64,000 nt of DNA from NCBI RefSeq assembly GCF_003473485.1, contig NC_053045.1:45054494-45118493 (forward strand). The letters run 5' to 3'. This DNA comes from Medicago truncatula (lineage: Eukaryota; Streptophyta; Magnoliopsida; Fabales; Fabaceae). Shown in pieces: positions 22,258 to 35,800 of this stretch. A program made the position numbers and the translations under genes. Below the pieces are notes generated by a model. It did not search any database, was not told the origin of the DNA, and saw only the letters and a program-made list of their open reading frames with translations. Position 1 is the first letter of the stretch. Each line of letters opens with the position of its first letter.

Positions 22258-23708
22258 GTCTGCTTCAGGAATCCCATTGCACAATCAATTATATATTATA
22301 TATATACTCAAGATTCATAATTTAATATTGATTTTTACATAAATAAACAAAATGAATTTAATATTGAATACTACATAAAAACCAAATATATTCTCTAAAT
22401 CAAAAATACTTTTCAAAACTGTTGTGAAAAGAAACTGAATGAGAACACCAGAGAAACCGTGAGAATACTTGTAGGCTGGTGGTCATTAAGGTTTACCAAT
22501 TCAATGACAATTTCCCTAGTCCGAGCTTTTATTTGACAGTGACAATTAATTTCTATAAAAGATTAAGTCTGCCATTGATGTGAAGAGCAACTTGATTATC
22601 ATGGTAGATTTTCACCTTAGGCATCATCAAATTTCAACTCGCTAAGTAATTATTTCTTCTCCTTAAAAAAAAAGTAATTATTTCTTCTATATAAGCTCAC
22701 AAGTAATTTGATGACTACAAGGAGATGGTTTTTCACGTCATTGGTTCTAGTTATCTTATGTTATTTGAATTGAACATAAAAAAATAGAAATACGGTATGT
22801 GATACCGTATATATTTACCTTTAGTTTTTTCTTACTTTTTTTTTTATCTTTTACAAACAATTTGGTATTTTAAAAATACACAAAAATTAAAGAATGTGGT
22901 ATTTGGCATAAAATACAATATTTATTGGCACATGCAAAACAATTTTTTTTTGGAGTCTAGTGGCAAGAATCACATACACTAAGTGTGGAGAAGATGAGTA
23001 ATAGCAAATTCGAACTCATGTTCTAGTACATTACATAGCAAACTTATCCAAGATAACTTTGAAATACATGTAATGTATATAAGAATAGTATCTAATAATT
23101 AATTTTTTTTTTTGACTCAATTAATTTTTTAGATAACACGAAATTTGATACAAATAGGTGTTATGAATCTCGATATTTAAGAAAAAGGGACATGAAAAAA
23201 GTTTTTTAAACTAATATTTATTCAAAAATGGAAAATATTAATGTAAATTTATCCTTCTTTTTTAAAAAAATTAAATGTTGATAATGTCTGTGACTTTATG
23301 TTATATCAGTGAGTCAAAAAGAAAAAGACTAATATTAGTACTTCTATGGTACTCTCATAAAAAAATGTGTTTTTTGCCACAATATTATTGTCTTTTGAAT
23401 AAAAACATACTAATAACTTTGGTTCTCTATTAATATGAGAACCATAAAAGATGAGAGAAAAAAAATGGTCCTTAAAAAGTGTAAAACGTGTAAGCATTGT
23501 AAGATAAGTTATCTTGAGGAGGAGAGCGTTAGTCTCGTTAGTTTGGCGCTAAAAACATGCTCAGCTTCAAATCTCTCTCACACAAACTAAAACATAATAA
23601 ACACAAGCCTTCCTTATTCTTCTCATCACTCACTCTTCAAATTATATCTATCTCTCTGCATTTCATTTCATTCTCTCTTGCTTATTATTCTTTGAATCTC
23701 AATCTACC
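22258..23708. other. Intergenic and GDI promoter region
   Basis: A+T-rich with no gene. The last ~170 bases before the GDI start are C/T-rich ('tcactcactcttcaaattatatctatctctctgca'), a common pattern for plant leaders of housekeeping genes. I see no clear TATA box. Confidence 0.45.
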
Positions 23709-26700
23709 ATGGATGAAGAATATGATGTAATCGTCCTAGGCACTGGCCTCAAGGAATGCATCCTTAGTGGTCTTCTCTCTGTTGATGGCCTCAAAGTAAT
23801 TCATTCATTCTCTCACTCTTTATAATTTATTTGATTGTGTCTTTTTCTTTTATACAATTATGTACTCAAATGTATTATAGATTGTCATATAAGTTGTTTT
23901 TTTCTCTTATACAATTATTTGATAGTGATCAAATGTAACTACATGTCAGCATCATATCGGTGTTAGAGAAGCTTAGAAGAAAACTAAAATTTAGTTATGT
24001 TGTTGCCTTTGACAATTCTTGGTAAATCAGGTGTTGCACATGGATCAAAATGACTACTATGGAGGGGCTTCCACATCTCTTAATCTTACACAGGTCACTC
24101 TCCTCTTATGCAGATTTTCAATAGACGCACGTAAAGTATATATGTTTTGTTTCATGGTAGTTCTCTTTTCATATCAAAGCTCATTTTCTGTTGTATAGCT
24201 ATTTAAGCGATATAGGGGAGATGACAAGCCACCAGAGGAATTGGGCTCTAGCCGAGAATACAATGTTGACATGATACCGAAGGTAACTTTTCTCATATTT
24301 CACGACCTTTAGATCAACAGAAAATTTGATGTTAGAATTTGTATTTGTTTTTTAATTTGCTGATAAAGCATCGAAACATTAATATTTATCGGTCCTTACT
24401 TGTATGTTAGCATTTGTAGACAAGGTTCTGTTTCTTTCTATTTGAGCATACAGCTATTTTGTAAAACAATTTATAATGTGAAAAAACTATGCAATTTGAT
24501 AAGGTTCTCTTTCATGCATTATATAGCTTTTAATTATGCTTTTTTCTTGGATTCTCCATAATTTGGACTGTATTTTTTTCATATATGCTTTTTATTAACA
24601 TTTTTTTACGGTGAACCCAATTTTCCATCTGTTTTATGGTAGTTTATGATGGCCAATGGAGCTTTGGTTCGTGTGCTCATCCACACCGATGTTACAAAGT
24701 ATCTGAACTTTAAGGCTGTAGACGGAAGCTTTGTGTATAACAAGGGAAAGGTATCTACCATTTTTTTTTTTACTTTCTTGAGTTCTTCATAATTGCCACT
24801 TTTCTAAATTACAAACTTTACATTCCATGAAACCTCTTGCATATTGAGGAAAATCTTATGACATAATATCTTTGTTCATTTTCAGATTTACAAAGTTCCA
24901 GCAACAGATGTTGAGGCACTGAAGTCACCTTTAATGGGTCTGTTTGAGAAGCGCCGGGCTCGGAAGTTCTTCATTTATGTCCAAGATTATGAAGCAAACG
25001 ATCCCAAGTCTCACGAAGGACTTGATTTGAACCAAGTTACAGCAAGACAGCTGATTTCGTACATATCTGCTTCCTTTCCTTTTCTTTTTCTTCGTCTTAT
25101 TTCTTGATTTTACATCCCTTTAAATCTAAGTTCAATTTGTTATCTTTAAAAATAATACTTTCCTCACTTGATATGAGTATAAGCACAATTCAAATCACAA
25201 TAAATGAAAAAAATATTACCACATCAGATTTTTATTTCATAAACTATAACATTTTGACAGTGTAGTTTACCATCACTAAAGCATTGCGAAGATAAGTTTT
25301 ATTTTACATCTCCAGTGATTCAGTGAACTATTTTTCCAGTTAGTAAGTTGCATATCATCTACTAAACCAGCAGTCATTCTAACCCAATTCATTACTTTGA
25401 TTCAATCTACTTTTGTACATTCTTAACGATTTTTCCAAATGCAGGAAATATGGATTGGAAGATGATACAGTTGACTTTATTGGTCATGCCTTAGCACTTC
25501 ATCTTGATGACAGTTACTTGGATAAGCCAGCTAAGGATTTTGTCGACAGAGTTAAGGTACTGATTTGCAAATTTTCTTTATATGCTTTTGTAGAGTGATA
25601 TGGTGTGAAGGACTCTTGCAGCGGTTTATCATATACCGGTTGACTTAGAACTCAAAAATAAGTACTAATATATGAAAAATTCTGTAGAGATGCATAGATG
25701 ACATCATAGAATCACTCACTAATCCTGATTTTTGTTTCTACATCATGCATCTGAAAGATATACTAAACACTGTGAAGGATATACATAATTGTTTCATGAA
25801 AGTATAATGATTTATATTCCTTAATGACTCAAAGATCCTAGAAGTTACATGGCTTTTATTTTGTAGTCTTAGCAACCAACTTACCACGGCAGGATGTGTC
25901 AAACATTTTCTATGTCAAAACATGCAGTACATTTTATCGTCTTAACAACTAAACATAGAAGCATGTCTTAAAAGGCCACAATAAAGTATTACTGATTTGT
26001 GCCAGAAGCTAAATCCTTAAATCAAAGTACAGATAAACACCTTTGATAAAGGGAAAACTAGACAATAATCTAAAGTTTTTTACCATTGTTAGAATTTAGC
26101 ATCAATAGTGTTTCTTTCGATACCACTATCATTATGCTGTTTTTGAAATCATGACCATATAGTCATTTGGCATATGTTGTTTTCTCAGATAAATTTATAC
26201 GCATGTAATGCTGTTTGTTTTGTATAGACTTATGCAGAATCCCTCGCACGCTTTCAAGGAGGTTCACCTTACATATATCCACTATATGGACTGGGAGAGT
26301 TGCCTCAGGTTTTTCATATCTATATTTCCTTTTAAATTTAATATAATTGTGAAACTAACTTCGATACTTTTGATTACTGGAAGGCATTTGCACGGTTGAG
26401 TGCTGTGTATGGTGGAACTTACATGCTGAATAAGCCAGAATGCAAGGTAAGTTTGTGATGATACTTCTATATTCAGAAAAACCAGTTGAATTACTTTGAG
26501 CTGTGTTAGGAAGCTTGTTTCTTGTATCAAGATAATTACATTGAATTTTTCTGTTTCAATTTTATGTATGTGTGTATGGTACTCTTACTCTCCTTTTCTA
26601 TGTATTTCTCCTCACATTTTAGTATTCTGGTACATAGGTAGAGTTTGACGGAGATGGGAAAGCCATCGGTGTGACTTCAGATGGAGAAACAGCAAAATGC

Positions 26701-27702
26701 AAGAAAGTCGTGTGCGATCCATCATATCTGCCTGACAAGGTATATCTGCCAGATTACCAAGGGTTGTCAGTTTCTCGTTTAAAGACTTTTATTTAATTAT
26801 TGGAAATGTTAATTTGCAACTTTGCATAAATGTCTGACTATGACTATGTGTGATCTTTACCTCACACTATTTAATCAATCCAACAGGTTCAAAACGTTGG
26901 AAAAGTTGCGCGTGCTATATGCATTATGAGCCATCCTATTCCAGACACTAACGACTCTCACTCGGCCCAAGTCATTCTGCCACAGAAGCAACTTGGTCGT
27001 AAATCAGACATGTAAGTTTGCTTTCAACTTCTAAGCTGCTTTCATATTCTTAATTCCACAAAAGCTAACCGGTTTGTGATTTCCATGGTTATTGCAGGTA
27101 TCTTTTCTGCTGCTCTTATGCTCACAATGTAGCTCCCAAAGGAAAATATATTGCTTTTGTTACCACAGAAGCTGAGACTGACCAACCTCAGGTGGAACTG
27201 AAGCCTGGAATCGATCTCCTTGGACCAGTCGATGAGATATTCTATGACATCTATGACAGATTTGAACCTACCAATGATCATGCTACCGATGGTTGTTTCA
27301 TCTCCACAGTAAGTATTAAGAAGAATCTCCGACAACAATGTATAATGAAATTGTTTACCTTATTTTTCTCTTTGACTAACCTAAAATTAAATCCTTGTAG
27401 AGCTATGATCCCACAACACACTTTGAAACCACAGTGAAAGATGTGGTTCAGATGTACAGTAAGATCACTGGAAAGGTATGTAGTTGAACTCATTATATGT
27501 CTAGTTGAAACACTTTCAAATATACTTTGGTTTAGAAAATGATAGACTTCTAAAACAAGACTAGTGTTTCATTTGTTTTTTAATCCCTTTGTGAATATTA
27601 TCTTTTATTTTCATATGGATTTATTTTTGTTTTATTTTTTCATTTCAGGTTCTTGATCTTTCTGTTGACCTGAGTGCTGCAAGTGCTGCAGCTGAAGAAT
27701 AA
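23709..27702 (+). CDS. GDI: Rab GDP-dissociation inhibitor (GDI)
   Basis: Extracts prenylated GDP-bound Rab GTPases from membranes and keeps them soluble in the cytosol, recycling them for vesicle traffic. Thirteen exons: 23709-23795, 24031-24093, 24199-24282, 24643-24750, 24886-25058, 25445-25556, 26228-26308, 26384-26446, 26638-26739, 26887-27011, 27098-27308, 27401-27475, 27649-27702. All have GT/AG borders and join in frame to 445 residues, the normal plant length. It opens with [20 protein letters not shown], then MDQNDYYGG (sequence-conserved region 1) and the Rab-binding platform [12 protein letters not shown]. Later come [29 protein letters not shown] motifs (here [11 protein letters not shown]) and DGCFIS. 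The C-terminal end SAASAAAEE is typical. It is complete and unremarkable. Paralogue identity (GDI1 or GDI2) cannot be set from sequence alone. Confidence 0.96.
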
Positions 27703-29839
27703 GATTTCTTGCAATTTCTCAAGTATTAGAAAGAAAGCAAATCACCTTCATTTTTGTTCCATTTGTCCGTGGTTAGATGAATTAATAGGAAGATAAAACA
27801 ATATATTCATTGTTCCTTCTGTTTAATTGGTTTTTTTCTCCCATAAGTGATTGCGTTAGTTTGTAGTTTTTGCAATTCACAAATTGTTTTTAATTAAACA
27901 AATGTGTTTAAGTTACTATTTAATAAATACATACTTTAGTGAGTAAAGAGAAATACATATTGTGTATTGTAGTGTATATAATACTCTCACACACAGACAA
28001 ACAAACTAACATATATTATACATGTTTGGTTTAGATATGAATTTAGTCCCTCTTTTGTTTTAATCCACATAAATTTTCTTGTTTGGATTCAACCCTTGCA
28101 AAAGCTCATATGAAGTGATTTTATCGAGCCAAGTATGATCTTGGAGACAAAAAACATTAAATTTATACATACCAAATGTAACCAACAAAATTTACATGGA
28201 CTAAAACAAAAAACACTAAAATTGCAAAGACTAATATCATGTTTAATCCTATATATTATTTTTGGGAAATAATTGTGGATGAGTTGCACCACATATATTA
28301 TTGATCAAATATATAAATATATTAAAATAAAAATAAAAATGTCATGTCAAACTTTGACAAGAAAAAATGTCAAACTATAGAATACTTCCACTTAAGCACG
28401 GGTACTCCAAACATGATGAAGTATCCGTATCGGATACGCGCCAGTACCGGATACACATGTGATACTTGCATTGCACATATCAAACCGTACCCATTTTTAC
28501 TTGGTTGATTTGCCCTAGTGGATGCAGCAAAAACATACACACAGTTGAAAAATAACCAAAATTATTTTGCTTTTTTATTGTATTTTAATTCCCTCTCTTG
28601 TTTTTGATAAAAGTAATAGAGGAGGTGGACAAAAAAATAAATCTCTGAAGCAACATGATGATAGAAGTATAGTTAAATACATGATTAAAATACGAATAAT
28701 ATTATATGGTATTTTATTGTATTTGATTTTTCTCTACACATCTTTGTAGGGCAAAAGTGGTAGTAAATCACTTGGAAAATCTTTTTTTAATGTTTTATAT
28801 CAACGTACCCGTATCCGTACCGGATACCGTACCCATACCTATGCATCATAGGATTCTTCTGATATGAATCTAAAAGAAATGTTTTAAAGGTGGACTCTTG
28901 CGATTTTTAGTAAAATACCAATCATGTCCCTTTTTTAATTTACAAAGCTAACAATTTTACAATGAAGGACCATATTAAAAATACCCCGACATATATTAAA
29001 AATTGTTTCAATTTTTAATCACCTAAATCTTATTTAATCTATCATAAACATTTTCAAGTGTCAATTTTTTTTTATTATATTTGATGTTCTCTCTCTTCCC
29101 CTCCCTTTATTAATATACTAGCATCAAGATGATGCATAGCCAGGTTGCATATTTTCTAGCTAACTTGGGAAGTGGTTAAAATTTGAGTGTGAAAACTTTC
29201 TATTGACGGTTCTATTTTTTATTTTAGACATGGTCCCTTTCATTCATTAAAACATAACATAGTGGCATGGTATGATCATGATGTGTTTTGGGTATTAGTA
29301 GATTTTTTTTAAAGATTATTTTGGGGTATATTGAAGTTCCGAATAGAAGAAGAAAATCATAATGTACGATTATAAACCATACACATTCCATATAGTATAC
29401 ATTCTCTAAAAAAAAACAAAATATAGTATATACATCAACTTTGGCATATATGTAATGTAAACACTTGCTGTGAATTAATTTGCAAAAGAAAATAGAACAA
29501 ATTGTGCATTGAAGTACAATTCTACAACCAAGGCCTCATTTTCCTTAACTATATCAACTACTTTACATTACTTTTGTTTAAACAGCAAGTAACAATACTG
29601 AATTTAATAGGTTGATCATCGAAACTGTTGTCTCCTTCTCACAGTCCTCTGAATCAAATTTTATTTATTTAAGAAATGGTAACCTGCAGGACACAGAGAG
29701 ACGAACTCAAATGAAGTAGTTTTTATAATACCTCTTAACAAATAGAAAGTTCAATTCAAAATTTCTATTAAAGAATTCCTTAATCAATCCCCCTAACACT
29801 GGTTAGCAAGACCCAACACTATATGATAGTTAAAAGAAA
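27703..29839. other. Intergenic, holds a GTATCC/GGATAC motif cluster
   Basis: Between the convergent GDI and MADS genes. Two stretches, 28395-28470 and 28800-28845, are dense in alternating GTATCC, GGATAC, GTACCC and GGTACC words, which read alike on both strands. They may be the two ends of one ~460-bp element. The opening phrase 'cttaagcacgggtactccaaa' (28391) recurs at 33624 with one change. A MITE-end-like phrase 'ccctaacactggttagcaagaccc' lies at 29790. No gene is seen. Confidence 0.45.
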
Positions 29840-32800
29840 CTAAACTAACCCCAACTTGAGAGAAGTGTCACTGCCATCGTCTTCAAGAGAAAAAGACGAA
29901 CCACTGATAACAGTTTCCAATGATTGTTGCCATCGTACATTTATAAGGTCTGGTACCTAAAATTCACATGTATTCCATATATTACTATGCTGCTGCGAAT
30001 TAATCGACCCATATAGAGGCAAATACACAAGAGTTTGAAAAAGTTTACCACATGTTTCAATCTTCGGTTTTCTTCCATCAGTTCCACTTCCTGCGTGGTA
30101 AATATAATCAAACACATTGTAGCGAGAGAGTTTAGGTTCAACAATCATAAAAACATTGAATGATAATTAACCGTGTCAAATAAAATTGAATGATAACTGA
30201 AAAACCAAAAATAGCTAACTGAAATTTAATCTAAACCGAATTTTTATATTCTACACTTCAATTTATTGGGGAGTCCAGTGGAGTGCTACAAGCTAGTGAT
30301 TAAGGACCACCAATAGAGTAAGACCCTGCTGCATCTTCGCCCGAAATCTCAAGGTATTTAGGAATATGGATCGCCACTATTTTATATCTAACATTGAACT
30401 CGTTTACGGTCGATTAGACTCACATACGTACCAATAATCTCTCCTTTATTTGTAAACATTTCACATCACTATACTTGATCCAAACACAATAATCTCACTC
30501 CCGCTCCGTATACCAATCATGTTAGTTTAAACAACATGGGAAAATTAAGAAACAAAATCACTACAAAAAAGATAACATAGAAAACTCCAAACTAAAAAAT
30601 AAATAAATAAACAAGATCGTTGTCTGAACAAAAGAATAACATTGTTAAAAAATTTATAACACATAGACTTCTCTCATACACTATGTCTTGTACTCTTGAA
30701 CTCTCCAAAACAAATATGTGAACTACACCTAACCATACTTTGAGAAAATAGTACTCCCTCTGTCCTTAATAGATGACCCATTTGAAAATATACAATTTTG
30801 ACCTAACTTACTTTGACTATATTTTTCTACTAATATACAAAGATAAATAATATCATATAAGATGTCGTTAGAGTCGTCTCGATGAGTATTTTCAAAATAT
30901 CAAATTTTCATAATTTTTTTCTATTATATTATTCAAGATATTTAAGCTCAAAATTATGCATTGGTATGCGTAATAGGGTCAACTGTGTCATGTATTATGG
31001 GACGGAGGAAGTATAAGAGAGCAAAAAATAAAATCAAATACAAGTTTAAAGTGCTTGTCATTGGTGCATTTTGTAAAGAACTTCAGTCACTCCCTCTTCC
31101 TTTATCATAGTAGGCAATGTGAGACTTGTTCTATAGTGTTTCATTGCAATCAACTCAAATACTCCACCTCAATGAAAATGATATTGTTGTCTATAGTTCA
31201 AAAGAACTATCATACGACAGCAAAAATAGTTTACTTCACTTGGAGTTCAAGCACTCTAGGAAGATGTTGAAAATTATACTGAAAAATTATGGTGCAACTT
31301 TCATGTTAACTTTCTCATTAAATTCTTTAACCATCGATATAATCTCACATCGCACTTTACATAAAATTTGTCTTTGTCAAACCTCCCACACTTGAAGTTG
31401 ACATAGCAGTTGTAGCCATATTGTAAATTGTGCACCATTTAGTCTCAGGAAATAAAAGGTGAGTTACAATGGAAACAATTAAGTATCGAGTCTTTCATAG
31501 TCACAACTTTTCCAGAACACCACTTTCACATATCGACCCTTCTTTTCTGATGTGAAAGATCAGACAATATTGTGTTTATATATAGTTTGGATATGGTGTT
31601 GTTTTTCTTAATACTTTTTTGCTCTCTTCTTTATATTATCATGAAATTATATCTCTACACCCACTGCTTCTTGCATTTCTCCTCCTTATTAGGGCAAATT
31701 GCGTCCACTTAACCAAAAAATTTATGTTCAAATAACATGAAATTGTTATCATTAATGAAATGCCTCAACTTTTTATCTAAAAAATTTGCTCTCTCTCGAT
31801 CGCATATCAAACATGAAACTCTTTAGACCGGAACTTTATAAATTATAACAACAAAGATGTGATTTTTAAAACGTATGAGAGGTTTTTGGTTTAGCATTTA
31901 CCTTTCTCTTAAGGGTGTCGATGTCTCGCATAAACATTTCATCCTGAAACATATCAGTATATCCTATATGTCAGAAGCATGGATGAATGGATACATTTCC
32001 ACACAACCAAATGAGAAGATTTCAGTATTGCATGTTAATTAAGATTAGTGCACGATTAATCTTGGGAACAAACCTTTATTTTGGAAACACTAGACAAACT
32101 TCTTTTAAGAAGCACCTCTAGTTTCTGGAGTTCTTGTACTGTCAATTCTTGCAGATCTTCTCCGTTCAATTGCCTGTGTTGAAGGTGGAATTGCTAAGTC
32201 TATGATTCATATAATTAATTAACATTTGTATATCTATGCACCTAATTTGGACTAAAAGTATTAGCACTGTACCTCAGTTCACGAGATTTATCTTCTAATT
32301 TCTTTCGCAGTGTATCGCGATTTGAGTCACTCTCAACCTGTAAATAAAGGTCCAAAAAAGTTGCATTCCTTTTTGTGGTTACCAAATTAATGTCAACCAC
32401 AATCATGCAGTATAACTAGTATATATGTGCTAAAATTCCAGAATCAAAAGGGTTTTTCATCAACTAATTCATGCAAATTACAATAAAGTTGAAGTTATAT
32501 AGTTTACCTGAAGCTGATCATCAGTAGATGGATAGTCCAATAATCTATGATTTGCTGAATATCCATTACGCCTTTCAATTACTTGTTGCATACTGAAAAC
32601 AAGCAATGATGCTCATGAAATTCAGAACTAATGTACTACTATTTAGGTTTTAATTATGGAAATGAATATTCCATTCCCATTTCAATTCAATGCCTCATAA
32701 AATCTCAGCCAAAATAGAGTGAAAATTCAGAAACACCTCTCATTATATTAAGTTAGATTTGAATTTTCATGTACCTAAAGTCTCAGTCAAAATCGTAAGG

Positions 32801-35800
32801 TTCTTCCTAGACACCTCTCATTATAGAATTCAATAAGAATATTTATCGATGCACAACATATACCATAGTATAACATGAAGTCCTAGCTCAACTGGCAAAA
32901 TGCCGAAATTGTTAGGCCGGATGTCATGATCGGGGTTCGAACCCCGGTACCTCCACTTGTGTGTGTGAGTTTATAATGGCTTTGCCATTTCGTCTATCTA
33001 CCTAAAAAAAAAAAATTTGAATGACTAATAAACTAAATCAATTATAACATAATAAATGATTTTCAAAAAAAGAACTAGTTGCATTTTTTAAATTTAAATG
33101 ATTTAAGTAAGGAAAATGCTATTTTGTACGGATGTTTTCCCTAAGAATTTTCACGAACGCGTGTTATTAATCTATATCCACGTACTTCAGTTTAGGATTA
33201 AATTAAATATAAATAAAAACCAATAATAGGAATGAAACCCGTTGTCACCGCTCCCACCGCAATTGTTTCTCCTTTTCCGGTAATTCACTCTCGGATTGTA
33301 ATTCACTCTCATTGGATGTTTTTCCTAAGAATTTTCAACAAGATATTCCAGAACAAATTACAAATGGTCCTCACTTCAGCTAAAAAGCAAGTTCATTATC
33401 GTTCGTTTGTCCATATACTCCAACACAATGGTCTTGCACTCCTTGCTTACGATTCCAGATGCTCCAATTGCATGATTTATCATGGTAATTACAATCTACA
33501 TGGTCATAGAAACAAGCTGGCCAAAAGCATCAATCAATCTTTAAATTGTACTGCATATGATAGTTAGAGTATAACATGTTAAAATTGAAAACGGTTTGAA
33601 AAATAATTGAAAGGAAGAACTTCTTAAGCATGGGTACTCCAAAATAAACTCTCAATATAAACATTGCTTGGATTTTCGTATTCATGATCTTGTGCCTTTG
33701 TTGAACAGACTCTCTGTCTCATTATATTTACCATCACGTGCCTGTGTTCCTCCTTATACCATCACAACTGCCATTGATCTAGAGAAGGTGAATGTTTGAA
33801 GGTGATAAGGGCATTAGAGAACATGGAAAGAAGAGGAAGGTAGGTGTGTTTTTCATTTCGAAACAGCTGCAGAAGGAAGAGAAACGGTAGGTGGGTGTGG
33901 GTTAAGCAATTCTATCATTTTTTTATATTATATTTATCTAGTATTATTATTTAAATAAATTGCAAAAACCAAGTCTGCAACGCATGGAAAACTAACATTT
34001 AGTAATATCTTGGATCAAAATCTGAAAAGTTACATTAAACGTAACAAAAAAAAATATAGCTAATGGACATGTGCCTAATGACTGGCGCAAAGAATTCTTT
34101 GTGGGATGCCAACATTATCCCTCTTTGAATTCGGTTGCTTTCTCTTACCAAGAAAATTTGTCTTCCGCGCTTGAAAAGGAAATGAAAGGAACTAGTCAAA
34201 CCATTGAACCCAGGGTCACTGGTTTTAGGGTTGTCATTATCACTTCACTTGTCCCAGTGTTGCTGGTCAGCAAGAATGGAGTTCCATTTGGTAGGTTTCA
34301 TATACAAATTATTTGCAAAGGTCTTGGTGATTAGGTTGGATTTGGTCATGAATAATCTCATATCTGTAAACCAGTTTATGTTCATCACAGGCAACTTTCA
34401 AAGAGGCTACGGTGATGAGTGAAATCATTGACTTGGAAAAAAATTATATGTGAGAATGCTTATTTTTAAGGTTGACTTTGAGAAAGTGTACGATTTGGTT
34501 AGTTTGGGTTTCTTGGATTATATTCTACAAAAGTTTGGTTTGTATGAGTGGTGGAGAGGTGGATTCGAGCATGTGTGTTATTTGGGATTTTTCGGTCATG
34601 GTTAATGGGTTCCCACCCCCATTAGGTTAATATTCAAAAAGAACTCAACTAAGCTGATCCTCAAGCTCCATTTTTTTAAGAAGACTCAAGCTCCATTCTT
34701 ATTTTTGTTGTTGGTAGAATTTGAGATTATGTGGGAAACTCATGCCTTGTTGTTTTCCGTTCTTCATTGTGTGGGTGATACTCTCTTTAGAGGCAAACCA
34801 ATGTACAAAATATGTGGATGATGAAGACAACTCTATAGTGTTTTGAATGTAGAAAATATTATTACAAGGGTTAATGTTGTTGAGCCCTTTTTTTAGGATG
34901 GTAGAGCGTTTTCTACATTTTAAGGTAGGTTATGTTCCTTTTAGATATTTAGGTATCCTGGTTGGAGCTAACCCGCTGAGCAATAACTATGTTAGATTTC
35001 GAGGGAGGATAGTTCTACCTTATTTTGATTTGAATAATATCTTTGTTTTCTATCTCTAATATATGAAGATGACTTTTCAAGTCTGAAAGATTATTTCTCA
35101 GCTTCAAAGACACTTTCTTAGGGGGAGGATTAGAAGGGAGGAATATGATTTCATGGGTTCGACCGTTTAATGTGTGTAAGAAGAAACATGAAAAAGGGCT
35201 TGTTGTGAGGGATTTGCAAATTGTTAATGCGGGCTTCTTGGGAAGAGGAGGTTGAGGGATCTTAATGAGGACATGAATCTGTGGAGGGAGGTCTTTGGTT
35301 TTAACTTTTCCCCATCTAGGGATGTCGTGACTGATCTACGTGGCCAAGGGATGTCTTATTGATATAATTTAACACGTATTCAACTTCTTATTGATTCCAC
35401 TAAAGGTTTGTGAAAGTGGTCGAAAATGGTTGTAGACTTCTTTTTGGAATTATATTAAAGTGATGGAAGTAGTTTTGATTCAATGTTTTGTGAAGTTTTA
35501 TTTGGTCTCAAACCAGCCAGATTGGATGGTGAGAAAAATGGGTCATTGAATAGGTGATATGTTGCATTGAAGTCTCAGTTAGAAGAAAGACCTCTTTTGG
35601 GAGAATGAGTTAATCATTCACTTAGCTACTCTTCTTATGAGTGTTCGATTGTCACATTTCATTGATGGTTGAACTTGGTTTCACCATTCTAGTGGTCAAT
35701 GCTCAGTTTAGTCTACTTACATAATCTTGTATGCCGGACTTGCCGAGAGTTGGCAACCTATAGTAGAAGAGCTGCAAATTATGGCAATGGTCTGGAAGAG

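Noticed and set aside
33232-33567. Plus-strand 111-codon open frame
   Set aside because: No domain is seen, and the opposite strand of the same stretch reads as an aspartic protease insert, so this is its shadow.
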